Part shown: positions 36,172-46,984 of the stretch, one piece after another | Position numbering within the stretch: the stretch's first letter is position 1 | Layout of the letters: every line of letters starts with the position of its first letter | NCBI RefSeq assembly: GCF_009602535.1 | Contig: NZ_WIQI01000010.1 | Span: 1-61,327 of the forward strand | DNA from: Ornithinicoccus halotolerans | GTDB taxonomy: Bacteria > Actinomycetota > Actinomycetes > Actinomycetales > Dermatophilaceae | Length of the DNA: 61,327 nt | Direction: 5' to 3' | Position numbers and translations under genes: made by a program | Notes under the pieces: generated by a model | Database searches by the model: none | Seen by the model: the letters and a program-made list of their open reading frames with translations, nothing else | What the model was told of the DNA's origin: nothing

Positions 36172-37986
36172 ATGACCCGAGTCCTGTCCGCCGTCGCCTG
36201 GCCCTACGCGAACGGGCCGCGCCACCTGGGCCACGTGGCCGGGTTCGGCGTGCCCTCCGACGTGTTCAGCCGCTACATGCGGATGGCCGGTCACGACGTG
36301 CTGATGGTCTCCGGCACCGACGAGCACGGGACCCCGATCCTGGTGGCCGCCGACAAGGAGGGCGTCCCGGCCCGCGAGCTCGCCGACCGCAACAACCGGC
36401 TCATCGTGCAGGACCTGGTCGACCTGGGCATCTCCTACGACCTGTTCACCCGCACCACCACGGCCAACCACTACCGGGTCGTGCAGCAGATGTTCACCGC
36501 CGTGCACCGCAACGGGTACATGGTCGAGAAGACCACCCACGGCGCGGTCAGCCCGCGCACCGGGCGGACGCTGCCGGACCGCTACATCGAGGGCACCTGC
36601 CCGATCTGCGAGTACCCCGAGGCCCGCGGCGACCAGTGCGACAACTGCGGCAACCAGCTCGACCCGACCGACCTGATCGAGCCGCGCAGCCGCGTCGACG
36701 GGGAGGTGCCGGAGTTCGTCGAGACCCAGCACTTCTTCCTCGACCTGCCGGCGCTGGCCGAGGCGCTCGGGGAGTGGCTGGACCAGCGGGAGGCCTCCGG
36801 GCTGTGGCGGCCCAACGTCATCCGGTTCTCCAAGAACATCCTGGAGGACATCCGGCCGCGCGCGATGAGCCGCGACATCGACTGGGGCATCCCGATCCCG
36901 CTGGAGGGCTGGCGCGAGCAGCCGACCAAGCGGCTCTACGTGTGGTTCGACGCCGTGATCGGCTACCTGTCGGCGTCGGTGGAGTGGGCGCGGCGGATCG
37001 GGGACCCGGACCGCTGGCGGCAGTGGTGGAACGACCCGCAGGCGCTGTCCTACTACTTCATGGGCAAGGACAACATCACCTTCCACTCCCAGATCTGGCC
37101 GGCGGAGATGATCGCCCACAACGGCCAGGGCGACCGCGGGGGTGAGCCTGGCCCCTACGGGGAGCTGCAGCTGCCCACCGAGGTGGTCTCCAGCGAGTTC
37201 CTGACCATGGAGGGCCGGCAGTTCTCCTCCAGCCGTGGGGTCGTCATCTACGTGCGGGAGGTCCTGCAGCGGTACCAGGTGGACGCGCTGCGCTACTTCC
37301 TCTCCGCGGCGGCGCCGGAGAACGCCGACAGCGACTTCTCCTGGCCCGCGTTCGTCGAGCGCACCAACAACGAGCTGGTGGCCGGCTGGGGGAACCTGGT
37401 CAACCGCACCGCCAGCATGGTCGCCAAGAACTTCGGCGAGATCCCGGTCGCCGGACCGCTCGAGCCGGTCGACGAGGAGCTCCTCTCGGCCGTCCGCCAG
37501 GGCTTCCAGACCGTCGGGCCGCTGATCGGCGCGCACCGGCAGAAGGCGGCGCTGACCGAGGCGATGCGCCTGGTGGGGGAGGCCAACGGCTACGTGTCCC
37601 GCACCCAGCCGTTCAAGCTCAAGGGCGAGGACCAGCGTGAGCGGCTCGGCACCGTGCTGCACGTGCTGGCCCAGGCCGTGACCGACCTCAACACCATGCT
37701 GAGCCCGTTCCTGCCGCACAGCTCCAACCAGGTGCACCGGGCGCTGGGCGGGGACGGCCAGTTCATGCCGATGCCGCGCATCGAGGAGGTCACCGACCTG
37801 GACGAGCCCGAGCGGCCGGGTTACCCGGTCATCACCGGGGAGTACTCCTCGATGCCGCGCTGGGAGCCCCGCCCGCTGACGGTGGGGGCGCCCGTGGCCA
37901 AGCCCACCCCGATCTTCACCAAGCTGGACCCGGGCATCGCCGACGACGAGCGGCGGCGGCTGGGGCTGCCCGTGGACGACGAGTAA
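36172..37986 (+). CDS. metG: Methionyl-tRNA synthetase
   Basis: 604 residues. Class I HIGH-type motif in [19 protein letters not shown]; one zinc knuckle with [18 protein letters not shown] (about residues 143-160); the anticodon-binding helical domain follows ([15 protein letters not shown]). The KMSKS loop is degenerate, reading RQFSSSRGV. No C-terminal dimerisation (tRNA-binding EMAP) domain. Confidence 0.97.
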   Translation: MTRVLSAVAWPYANGPRHLGHVAGFGVPSDVFSRYMRMAGHDVLMVSGTDEHGTPILVAADKEGVPARELADRNNRLIVQDLVDLGISYDLFTRTTTANHYRVVQQMFTAVHRNGYMVEKTTHGAVSPRTGRTLPDRYIEGTCPICEYPEARGDQCDNCGNQLDPTDLIEPRSRVDGEVPEFVETQHFFLDLPALAEALGEWLDQREASGLWRPNVIRFSKNILEDIRPRAMSRDIDWGIPIPLEGWREQPTKRLYVWFDAVIGYLSASVEWARRIGDPDRWRQWWNDPQALSYYFMGKDNITFHSQIWPAEMIAHNGQGDRGGEPGPYGELQLPTEVVSSEFLTMEGRQFSSSRGVVIYVREVLQRYQVDALRYFLSAAAPENADSDFSWPAFVERTNNELVAGWGNLVNRTASMVAKNFGEIPVAGPLEPVDEELLSAVRQGFQTVGPLIGAHRQKAALTEAMRLVGEANGYVSRTQPFKLKGEDQRERLGTVLHVLAQAVTDLNTMLSPFLPHSSNQVHRALGGDGQFMPMPRIEEVTDLDEPERPGYPVITGEYSSMPRWEPRPLTVGAPVAKPTPIFTKLDPGIADDERRRLGLPVDDE

Positions 37987-37989
37987 CCG

Positions 37990-38835
37990 ATGACCGACCG
38001 CCGCGAGCAGGAGCGCCCGCCTGCCCCCGAGCCGCTGCCGATCCCGGTGGTGGACAACCACTGCCACCTGGACATCTCCCGCGACGGCACCCCAGCACCG
38101 CCGGTGTCCGAGGCGGTAGCGGCCGCCGCCGCCGTGGGCGTGGACCGGCTGGTCCAGATCGGATGTGACCGGGAGGCCGCCCGGTGGACGGTGCAGGTCG
38201 TGCAGCAGCACCCCCAGGTCGTCGGCGGTGTGGCGATCCACCCCAACGAGGCGCCCGGGCACGCCGCCGCCGGCGACCTGGAGCAGGCGGTCGAGGAGGT
38301 CGCCGAGCTCGCTCGCCACCCGCGGGTCCGGGTCGTGGGGGAGACCGGGCTGGACTACTACCGCACCGGCCCGGAGGGGGTCGCAGCGCAGCAGGAGTCC
38401 TTCCGGCGCCACATCGAGCTCGCCAAGCAGACCGGCAAGGCGCTGCAGATCCACGACCGGGACGCCCACGAGGACGTGCTGCGCATCCTCGCCGAGGAGG
38501 GCGCCCCGGACCGGACGGTGCTGCACTGCTACTCGGGCGACATGGCGATGGCCCGCGAGTGCGTGCGCCGCGGCTACTACCTCTCCTTCGCCGGCACGGT
38601 CACCTTCAAGAACGCGCGCGACCTGCGGAACGCGCTGGCGATCACACCGCCGGAGCACCTGCTCGTCGAGACCGACGCGCCCTACCTGACGCCGAGCCCG
38701 CACCGGGGCCGCACCAACGCCTCCTACCTCGTGCCGCTGACCGTGCGGGCCATGGCCGCCACCCTCAACGTGGCGGTGCCGACGCTGTGCCAGGCCCTCT
38801 CGGCCAACAGCGAGACGGTCTACGGGCCATGGTGA
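37990..38835 (+). CDS. tatD: TatD family metal-dependent hydrolase (DNase)
   Basis: 281 residues with the TatD metal ligands: [43 protein letters not shown] and [18 protein letters not shown] three nt after the metG stop. Mycobacteria have rpfB between tatD and rsmA; here it is missing and rsmA follows after 4 nt. Confidence 0.95.
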   Translation: MTDRREQERPPAPEPLPIPVVDNHCHLDISRDGTPAPPVSEAVAAAAAVGVDRLVQIGCDREAARWTVQVVQQHPQVVGGVAIHPNEAPGHAAAGDLEQAVEEVAELARHPRVRVVGETGLDYYRTGPEGVAAQQESFRRHIELAKQTGKALQIHDRDAHEDVLRILAEEGAPDRTVLHCYSGDMAMARECVRRGYYLSFAGTVTFKNARDLRNALAITPPEHLLVETDAPYLTPSPHRGRTNASYLVPLTVRAMAATLNVAVPTLCQALSANSETVYGPW

Positions 38836-38839
38836 GCAG

Positions 38840-39703
38840 GTGAGCGGGGAGGACGCCGCCCTGCTCGGGCCCGCGGAGGTCCGCGACCTCGCCGACCTGC
38901 TCGGGATCCGCCCGACCAAGCAGTGGGGGCAGAACTTCGTCATCGACAAGGGCACCGTGCGGCGTATTGTGCGCGCCGCCGGCGTCGGTGAGCAGGACGT
39001 CGTGGTGGAGGTCGGGCCAGGGCTGGGCTCGTTGACGCTCGCGCTGCTGCCCCGGGTCCGCCAGGTCACCGCCGTGGAGATCGACCCGGCGCTTGCCGGG
39101 CAGCTGCCGCGCACCGTGGCCGAGCTCGCCCCGGAGCTGCTCCCTCGGCTGACGGTGCTCAACGCGGACGCCCTGCGGGTGGACGCGCTGCCGGACCCGC
39201 CGCCGACGGCGCTGGTGGCCAACCTGCCCTACAACGTGGCGGTGCCGGTCGTGCTGCACCTGCTGGAGCTGCTCCCGAGCCTGCGCACCGGGCTGGTCAT
39301 GGTGCAGCTGGAGGTGGCCGAGCGGCTGGCGGCCGCGCCCGGGTCGAAGGTCTACGGCGTGCCCAGCGTCAAGGCCGCCTGGTACGCCTCGGTGTCCCCG
39401 GCCGGCCGGATCGGGCGGACGGTGTTCTGGCCGGCGCCCAATGTCGACTCCGGCCTGGTGCGCCTGGAACGCCGGGACCCGCCCACCACCGAGGCCTCGC
39501 GGGAGGAGGTCTTCGCGGTCGTCAACGCCGCGTTCGCGCAGCGCCGCAAGACGCTCCGTGCCGCCCTGGCGGGGTGGGCGGGCAGTCCCGCGCGTGCCGA
39601 GACGGTGCTGCGCACGGCGGGGATCGAGCCCACGACCCGGGGGGAGCGGCTGACCGTGGAGCAGTTCGCGGCCGTCGCGGCAGCGGCGCGACGGACGCCA
39701 TAG
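38840..39703 (+). CDS. rsmA: 16S rRNA (A1518/A1519) dimethyltransferase
   Basis: 287 residues. SAM-binding motif [17 protein letters not shown], acidic [10 protein letters not shown], catalytic [10 protein letters not shown], and the C-terminal helical domain ([15 protein letters not shown]). N-terminal [18 protein letters not shown] is typical of KsgA/RsmA. GTG start. Its TAG stop forms part of the next gene's -10 element. Confidence 0.96.
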   Translation: MSGEDAALLGPAEVRDLADLLGIRPTKQWGQNFVIDKGTVRRIVRAAGVGEQDVVVEVGPGLGSLTLALLPRVRQVTAVEIDPALAGQLPRTVAELAPELLPRLTVLNADALRVDALPDPPPTALVANLPYNVAVPVVLHLLELLPSLRTGLVMVQLEVAERLAAAPGSKVYGVPSVKAAWYASVSPAGRIGRTVFWPAPNVDSGLVRLERRDPPTTEASREEVFAVVNAAFAQRRKTLRAALAGWAGSPARAETVLRTAGIEPTTRGERLTVEQFAAVAAAARRTP

Positions 39704-39706
39704 GGT
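39701..39706 (+). promoter_or_regulatory. -10 element of a leaderless ispE promoter
   Basis: TAGGGT overlaps the rsmA stop codon and ends exactly 7 nt before the ATG at 39714. Confidence 0.45.
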
Positions 39707-39713
39707 GAGCAGC

Positions 39714-40672
39714 ATGACGACCGCCGCGCAGCCACCCGCCGGGGTGACCGTCCGCGTCCCGGGCAAGATCAACCTCGAGCTGGTCGTCGGCCCCCGGCGC
39801 GATGACGGCTACCACGAGCTGGCAACCGTCTTCCACGCCGTGAGCATCCACGACCACGTCACCGTCGTCCGCGCCGAGGAGTGGTCGGTGCGCACCACCG
39901 GCGACCTGGCCGCCCGGGTGCCCGACGACGAGAGCAACCTGGCACTGCGGGCCGCCCACGCCCTGGCCGAGCGGCACGCCGTCGAGGAGCCGGTCGCGAT
40001 CACCATCGACAAGCAGATCCCGGTCGCTGGCGGCATGGCCGGCGGGTCCGCCGACGCGGCGGCCGCGCTGGTGGCCTGCGACGCGCTCTGGGGGCTGGGG
40101 CTGCCGCGGGAGGACCTGGTCTCCGTCGCGGCCGCGCTGGGCTCGGACGTGCCGTTCCTGCTGTACGGCGGCACGGCCGTCGGGAGCGGCCGGGGTGAGC
40201 GGCTGGCGCCCGTGCTCTCCCGCGGGGAGCTGCACTGGGTGCTCTGGGCCAGCCACGACAGCGGGCTGTCAACGGCGGCCGTCTACGCCGAGGCCGACCG
40301 GCTGCGGGGGGAGGCCACCGTCACTGAGCCGGAGCCTTCCGATGACCTGCTGGTGGCGCTGCGCACCATGGACACCGCCGCGGTGGGCGCCTGCCTGCGC
40401 AACGACCTGCAGCAGGCGGCGCTGAGCCTGGCCCCGGAGCTGGCCGACGTGATCGAGGCCGGGCGCGAGCTCGGGGTGGAGGGCGCGGTCGTGTCCGGCT
40501 CCGGCCCGACCGTGGCCTTCCTCGTCGCCTCCAGCGCCGCGGCCCTCGACCTCTCGGTGGGTCTGGCCGCGCGGGGGCCCGAGGGCGACATCCGGCGGAC
40601 GGTCGGCCCCGTGATGGGGGCCCAGGTCGTCGGTCCGCCCGTGCCGTCCGGGCCGACCCTGCACATCGGCTG

Positions 40673-40673
<1 letters not shown>
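39714..40673 (+). CDS. ispE: 4-Diphosphocytidyl-2-C-methyl-D-erythritol kinase
   Basis: Phosphorylates CDP-ME in the MEP isoprenoid pathway. 319 residues, GHMP kinase: VRVPGKINLELVVGPRRDDG with the catalytic Lys, the ATP loop IPVAGGMAGGSADAAAALVA and C-terminal VSGSGPTVAFLVAS. The ATG at 39714 is preferred to the GTG at 39705 because of the -10 spacing. Confidence 0.96.
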
Positions 40674-42493
<1,820 letters not shown>

Positions 42494-42604
42494 GCCCTCG
42501 GGTCAGCTCCCCGTTCCCCGGATGGCGCGGGCGCACACCTCCGGCCCGGCGTCGTGGCCGGCGCGACCAGCAGCTCTCTCGATGCCGAGAATCTTGACAG
42601 GTCC

Positions 42605-42610
42605 TAGGCT
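42605..42610 (+). promoter_or_regulatory. -10 element of the marR promoter
   Basis: TAGGCT, then GGAGGC and the ATG. GGAGG is only one nt from the ATG, too close for normal initiation, so the 6-nt spacing points to a leaderless mRNA. Confidence 0.5.
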
Positions 42611-42616
42611 GGAGGC

Positions 42617-43126
42617 ATGTGCAGCGCGGGCCCCGACGAGGTCGACCGTATCGTCGCCGCCTGGCAACGGGAGCGACCCGACCTGGACAGCAGCCCGCTG
42701 CACGTGCTCTCGCGGGTCTCCCGGCTGGCGCGGCACCTGGACCTGGCCCGCCGTCGCGCGTTCGCCGAGCACCGGCTGGAGAGCTGGGAGTTCGACGTGC
42801 TGTCGGCGCTGCGCCGATCCGGTGCCCCCTACCGGATGACCCCGGGCCAGCTGGTGCGGGAGACGCTGGTGACCAGCGGCACGATGACCAACCGGATCGA
42901 CCGGCTCGCGGTGCAGGGATTCGTCGAGCGCAGTCCCTCTCCGACCGACCGGCGGGGCGTGGTGGTGACGCTGACCCGGGAGGGGCTGGCCGTGGTCGAT
43001 GCCGCACTGGCGGACCTGCTGGCGGGGGAGCAGGCACTGCTGGCCGGGCTCACGTCCGAGGAGCAGGAGGCGCTGGGGGACCTGCTGCGCCGGCTGCTGA
43101 CGCCGTTCGACGAGTTGGGGAGCTGA
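42617..43126 (+). CDS. MarR family transcriptional regulator
   Basis: 169 residues. Winged helix: SWEFDVLSALRRSGAPYRMT, PGQLVRETLVTSGTMTNRID, then the wing VERSPSPTDRRGVVVTLTREG. Helical dimerisation segments lie at both ends. It converges with the tetR gene, so the target is not evident from position. The 122-nt gap before it contains the promoter only. Confidence 0.93.
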   Translation: MCSAGPDEVDRIVAAWQRERPDLDSSPLHVLSRVSRLARHLDLARRRAFAEHRLESWEFDVLSALRRSGAPYRMTPGQLVRETLVTSGTMTNRIDRLAVQGFVERSPSPTDRRGVVVTLTREGLAVVDAALADLLAGEQALLAGLTSEEQEALGDLLRRLLTPFDELGS

Positions 43127-43135
43127 CCGGCCCGG

Positions 43136-43795
43136 TCAGCGGCGGCCGCGCAGCCGCGGCTTGGGCTCCAGCCCGGCGAGGCCGTTCCATGCCAGGTTGA
43201 CCAGGTGGGCGGCCACGTCCTCCTTCTTGATCCGGCGGGAGTCCAGCCACCAGCCGCCCGGGATGGCGACCATGCCGACCAGCATCTGGGCGTAGAGGGG
43301 GGCCATCTCGTGGTCCAGCTTCCGCCGCCGGAACTCGGCGGCCAGGATGTGCTCCACCTGGGTGGCGACGTCGCTGATGAGGCTGGCGAACGAGCCGGTG
43401 GACTGGCCCGGCGGCGAGTCGCGCACCAGGATGCGGAAGCCGTCGGTGGAGTTCTCGATGTAGTCCAGCAGCGCCATCGCCGCCCGCTCCAGCAGCTCGC
43501 GGGAGTGGCCGTGCTCGGTCAGTGCCTCGGTGATGGCGCTGAGCAGCGCCTGGATCTCGCGGTCGACGACGACGGCGTAGAGGCCCTCCTTGCCTCCGAA
43601 GTGCTCGTAGATCACCGGCTTGGAGACCTCGGCGGAGGTGGCGATCTCCTCCACCGTGGTGCCCTCGAAGCCGCGCTCGGCGAAGAGCGCGCGCCCCACC
43701 TGGATCAGTTGCTCGCGCCGCTGCGGACCGGTCATCCGGTGCCGGGCAGCGGCGGGCTGGAGCTTGGGGTTGGGGGAGGTCACGGGCCCCATCAT
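43136..43795 (-). CDS. TetR family transcriptional regulator
   Basis: 219 residues with the N-terminal helix-turn-helix (REQLIQVGRALFAERGFEGT, then TSAEVSKPVIYEHFGGKEGL) and a TetR C-terminal ligand domain. A TetR gene occupies this position before mfd in mycobacteria too. The start could be 43795 or the next ATG at 43792; no ribosome site separates them. An inverted repeat 8 nt upstream is a likely operator. Confidence 0.92.
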   Translation of the reverse strand: MMGPVTSPNPKLQPAAARHRMTGPQRREQLIQVGRALFAERGFEGTTVEEIATSAEVSKPVIYEHFGGKEGLYAVVVDREIQALLSAITEALTEHGHSRELLERAAMALLDYIENSTDGFRILVRDSPPGQSTGSFASLISDVATQVEHILAAEFRRRKLDHEMAPLYAQMLVGMVAIPGGWWLDSRRIKKEDVAAHLVNLAWNGLAGLEPKPRLRGRR

Positions 43796-43803
43796 GCCAA
43801 CCC

Positions 43804-43819
43804 ACCCACCGCAGTGGGT
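43804..43819. promoter_or_regulatory. Inverted repeat upstream of tetR, probable TetR operator
   Basis: ACCCAC-CGCA-GTGGGT, a perfect 6-bp inverted repeat with 4-bp centre between the tetR start and the promoter region of the divergent tRNA gene. Position suits autoregulation. Confidence 0.5.
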
Positions 43820-43841
43820 CGGGCCGGCCGGTCGGCCTCGT

Positions 43842-43847
43842 TAGGCT
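43842..43847 (+). promoter_or_regulatory. -10 element of the tRNA-Gln promoter
   Basis: TAGGCT located 27 nt before the first tRNA base, the expected distance for a short 5' extension. Confidence 0.45.
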
Positions 43848-43874
43848 GGGACCAGCCCGCAGCCGCGGGCACCG

Positions 43875-43953
43875 TCCCCGGTTGCTCTGTTGGTAGGGGC
43901 CGCCTGACTTTGAATCAGGATGAGAGACGTAGGTTCGATTCCTACCCGGGGAG
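43875..43953 (+). tRNA. tRNA-Gln (UUG), unusual core
   Basis: Acceptor TCCCCGG (43875-43881) pairs with CCGGGGA (43946-43952), discriminator G43953. D arm GCTC/GGGC with TTGGTA in the loop. Anticodon stem CCTGA/TCAGG with loop CTTTGAA, anticodon TTG at 43910-43912. T arm GTAGG-TTCGATT-CCTAC. U1-A72 and G73 fit bacterial tRNA-Gln. Odd points: two bases instead of one between the D and anticodon stems, a 9-nt variable region (43920-43928), total 79 nt, and no encoded CCA. Confidence 0.85.
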
Positions 43954-44946
43954 CCGGCCTCGCAGGTCAGCAGCCGCGGCAGGCTGCTCCGCCTGGTGCC
44001 GCCGGGCCTTGACCAGCCCGTCCACAGCGCCCCAGACGGTGACCACCACGACGGTCGCGGCGACCGTCAGCGCCAGGTGCTGCTCGGCGTCCTGCCAGCC
44101 ACCGTCGACGAGGGCGGCCACGAACTCGTCGTTGAGGAGGCGGTGGCTGAGCAGCAGCACGACGACCGGCACCGCGAACGCCGCCTCGAGGAGGGCGTTG
44201 CCCGCGGCCAGCCGCCACGTCCACCGCCCGGTCCGATGGAGCACCACGCCGAACACCGCGGTGGCCAGCCAGACCCCGAGGATCCACGGGATCCACGAGG
44301 ACCACAGGCTCGGGTCGAGGACGGGGACCTGCTCGCCCCCGCGCCTCACCGGCGAGTCGAACTGCTGCCAGACCACCGCGAGCACCCCCACGACCACGAC
44401 GATGATGGTGGCGGCGGTGTCGGTCATGGTGACCGCCCGGGTGCCCTGCGGCTCAGGGAGCTGGTCGGGGTCCCAGTCCGGCAGGGTGCCGGCCGCGCCG
44501 GTGCGCTCGATGACGACGAAGACCAGGGTGACCCAGAAGACCACCTGGCCCGCGGCCATCAGGGCGGTGGTGATCCCACCGGCGACCACCGTGCCGATCG
44601 TCTGGTCGTCCCCGAGCAGCGCCCGGGCCGTCATCGTCACGGCGGCCGCCAGCGGCACGATGGTGGCGAGCAGCAGGGTCACCAGCCGGCGCCAGGCCGG
44701 GTACACCGCCGGTCCGAGCAGGTGCAGCGGCCGGCCGGAGTAGCTCGCCGCCAGCCGCAGCGGGTCACCGAGCTCGACGAGCACCTCCCGCTCGGCCGTG
44801 GCGCGGTCGGGCGCACCGGCGTCCAGCCGGCCGTCGACCATGTCCTGGATGGTGGCCCGCAGCTCGCGCTCGAGCTCGGCACGCTGGGCCTCATCGACGT
44901 GACGCGCGGTCGCCGCGACGTAGCGGTCAGTCAGGGAGGTGGTCAT
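43942..44946 (-). CDS. Membrane protein with N-terminal permease-prefix-like domain
   Basis: 334 residues. The first ~70 (TDRYVAATARHVDEAQRAEL, then EREVLVELGDPLRLAASYSG) resemble permease prefix domain 1 of proteins paired with PadR regulators. About seven membrane helices follow, with no transporter motif I recognise. It follows padR by 39 nt on the same strand, as such pairs do. Its stop codon (43942-43944) lies inside the T arm of the tRNA gene on the other strand. Confidence 0.8.
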   Translation of the reverse strand: MTTSLTDRYVAATARHVDEAQRAELERELRATIQDMVDGRLDAGAPDRATAEREVLVELGDPLRLAASYSGRPLHLLGPAVYPAWRRLVTLLLATIVPLAAAVTMTARALLGDDQTIGTVVAGGITTALMAAGQVVFWVTLVFVVIERTGAAGTLPDWDPDQLPEPQGTRAVTMTDTAATIIVVVVGVLAVVWQQFDSPVRRGGEQVPVLDPSLWSSWIPWILGVWLATAVFGVVLHRTGRWTWRLAAGNALLEAAFAVPVVVLLLSHRLLNDEFVAALVDGGWQDAEQHLALTVAATVVVVTVWGAVDGLVKARRHQAEQPAAAADLRGRLPG

Positions 44947-44985
44947 GGTGGCCCCCGAGGTGTCGGTTCGGTTGGTGGTGGGTGG

Positions 44986-45318
44986 TCAGCCGAGGCGGCG
45001 GACGGCGGAGTGCAGGCTCTCCCAGTCGCGCAGGAGCGCGTCGAGCACGACGCCGCCCTGAGCGCTGGTCCGGTAGAACTTGCGCGGCCGGGACTCCTCG
45101 GTGTTCCACTCGGCGTCCAGGAGGCCCTGCCTCTCCAGCCGCCGCAGCAACGGGTACAGCGTGTTCGCCTCCACGCTGAGGCCCGCCCGGCCGAGCGTCT
45201 CCAGGAGCGCATAGCCGTAGCCGGGCTCCTGGAGCGTGGCGAGGCACGCCAGGACGACGGTGCCGCGGCGCAGCTCCTGCAGGTGCCCCGCCAGGATCTC
45301 CTCGTCCGGTGTGCTCAT
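44986..45318 (-). CDS. PadR family transcriptional regulator
   Basis: 110 residues. Winged helix with LRRGTVVLACLATLQEPGYG, YALLETLGRAGLSVEANTLY, PLLRRLERQGLLDAEW and the wing ESRPRKFYRTSAQG. Short C-terminal helix, so PadR subfamily 2. The ATG at 45318 is chosen over the GTG at 45327 because the -10 element ends 7 nt before it. Likely represses itself and the membrane protein gene. Confidence 0.93.
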   Translation of the reverse strand: MSTPDEEILAGHLQELRRGTVVLACLATLQEPGYGYALLETLGRAGLSVEANTLYPLLRRLERQGLLDAEWNTEESRPRKFYRTSAQGGVVLDALLRDWESLHSAVRRLG

Positions 45319-45325
45319 GAGCGGC

Positions 45326-45355
45326 ACGTTACTGTGTCACACACAGTATCGTCAA
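45326..45355 (-). promoter_or_regulatory. padR promoter with operator in the spacer
   Basis: Minus strand: -35 TTGACG (45350-45355), 18-nt spacer, -10 TAACGT (45326-45331), then 7 nt to the ATG. The perfect palindrome ACTGTGT-CAC-ACACAGT (45331-45347, 19 bp with the flanking T/A) fills the spacer. Occupancy would block polymerase. Confidence 0.75.
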
Positions 45356-45428
45356 TCACACAACGTTGTTGGACCCCCGCCAGCAAGCCGCACCCCGGAC
45401 GCGAGCGGGGGACGGAGGAGGGCGCGGG

Positions 45429-45434
45429 GTAGCA
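45429..45434 (+). promoter_or_regulatory. -10 element of the glmU promoter
   Basis: TAGCAT about 70 nt before glmU; the leader holds GAAGGA as a ribosome site, somewhat far from the GTG. Confidence 0.4.
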
Positions 45435-45505
45435 TCGGCCCGACACCGGCACCCGAGCGGTGCCCGTCGTGACCGGGCTGTCGAGACCGAAGGACACCAG
45501 TCGGC

Positions 45506-46984
45506 GTGAGCACGCACCATCCGGCCGCCGTGGTCGTCCTCGCCGCCGGCGAGGGCACCCGCATGAAGTCGGCCACCCCCAAGGTCCTGCACCCGATCGG
45601 CGGCCGGTCGCTGCTGGGTCACGCGCTGCGCGCCGCGCGCGGCTGCCGCCCCGAGCACCTGGCCGTGGTGGTCCGGCACGAGCGCGAGCGGGTAGCGGCC
45701 CACGTCGCCGAGTGCGACCCGCGGGCCCTGCTTGCCGACCAGGACGAGACCAAGGGCACCGGCCGGGCCGTCGAGTGCGGGCTGGCCGTGCTGCCGCCGG
45801 ACCTGTCCGGCACCATCCTGGTCACCTACGGCGACGTGCCGCTGCTGTCTGCCGCGACGCTGCAGGCGCTGACCCGCGCCCACGAGGAGGCCGGCAACGC
45901 CGTCACCGTGGTGACGGCCGAGCTGGCCGACCCCGGCGGGTACGGGCGCATCCTGCGCGACGAGGCCGGTGAGGTGGCCGGCATCATCGAGCACAAGGAC
46001 GCTCTCGCTGCGCGCGAGGCCGGCGGCCCGCTGGCGCACGCGCTGGACATCACCGAGATCAACTCCGGGATCTACGCCTTCGACGCCGCGGTGCTGCGCG
46101 ACTGCCTGGCTCGGGTCTCCACCGACAACGCCCAGGGCGAGAAGTACCTCACCGACGTGCTCGGGCTGGCCCGCGAGGCCGGCGGCTCCGTCCGCGCCCA
46201 CGTCGTGGCGGACCTGTGGCAGACGGAGGGCGTCAACGACCGGGTGCAGCTGGCCCGGATGGGCGCCGAGCTCAACCGCCGCACCGTCGAGTACTGGATG
46301 CGGGAGGGCGTCACGGTCATCGACCCGGCGACCACCTGGATCGACGCCGACGTCACCCTCGGGCGCGACACCGTCATCCGTCCGCAGACCCAGCTGCTGG
46401 GAGCCTGCAGCGTGGGTGCCGACGTGGTCATCGGGCCGGACACGACGCTGACCAGCGTCCAGGTCGGCGACGGCGCCCAGGTGGTGCGGACCCACGGCGA
46501 GGACGCGGTCGTCGCCGCGGGGGCGACGGTGGGCCCGTTCGCCTACCTGCGGCCGGGCACCCGGCTCGGCGAGGGCGGCAAGATCGGCACCTTCGTGGAG
46601 ACCAAGAACGCCGACATCGGCCCCGGCGCCAAGGTCCCGCACCTGTCCTACGTCGGAGACGCCACCATCGGCGAGGGCAGCAACATCGGCGCCTCCAGCG
46701 TCTTCGTCAACTACGACGGGGTCGCCAAGCACCACACCACCGTGGGCCGGCACTGCCGGATGGGCAGCGACACCATGTATGTCGCCCCGGTCACCATCGG
46801 CGACGGCGCCGGCAGCGGCGCGGGCACGGTCATCCGCACCGATGTGCCGCCAGGGGCGATGGCCATCACCGTGGCCCGGCAGCGCAACATCGAGGGCTGG
46901 GCGCAGGCCCGGCGCGCCGGCACCCCGCAGGCGCGGGCCGCCGAGGAGGCGCTCGGGCGCGGCGACCAGGAGGAGCAGGCGTGA
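45506..46984 (+). CDS. glmU: Bifunctional GlmU: UDP-GlcNAc pyrophosphorylase / GlcN-1-P acetyltransferase
   Basis: Makes UDP-GlcNAc for peptidoglycan. 492 residues: the N-terminal uridyltransferase with VVLAAGEGTRMKSATPKVLH, and a C-terminal left-handed beta helix with acetyltransferase motifs (NADIGPGAKVPHLSYVGDAT, SSVFVNYDGVAKHHT). An extended C-terminal tail is usual in Actinobacteria. GTG start. Confidence 0.97.
   Translation: MSTHHPAAVVVLAAGEGTRMKSATPKVLHPIGGRSLLGHALRAARGCRPEHLAVVVRHERERVAAHVAECDPRALLADQDETKGTGRAVECGLAVLPPDLSGTILVTYGDVPLLSAATLQALTRAHEEAGNAVTVVTAELADPGGYGRILRDEAGEVAGIIEHKDALAAREAGGPLAHALDITEINSGIYAFDAAVLRDCLARVSTDNAQGEKYLTDVLGLAREAGGSVRAHVVADLWQTEGVNDRVQLARMGAELNRRTVEYWMREGVTVIDPATTWIDADVTLGRDTVIRPQTQLLGACSVGADVVIGPDTTLTSVQVGDGAQVVRTHGEDAVVAAGATVGPFAYLRPGTRLGEGGKIGTFVETKNADIGPGAKVPHLSYVGDATIGEGSNIGASSVFVNYDGVAKHHTTVGRHCRMGSDTMYVAPVTIGDGAGSGAGTVIRTDVPPGAMAITVARQRNIEGWAQARRAGTPQARAAEEALGRGDQEEQA

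Noticed and set aside
36157-39222. A 1021-residue minus-strand frame opposite metG-tatD
   Set aside because: Shadow frame; the plus strand carries metG, tatD and rsmA with all motifs intact.
42594-42599. TTGACA just before the marR -10 as a -35
   Set aside because: Only 5 nt separate it from TAGGCT, too close for a sigma-70 promoter pair.
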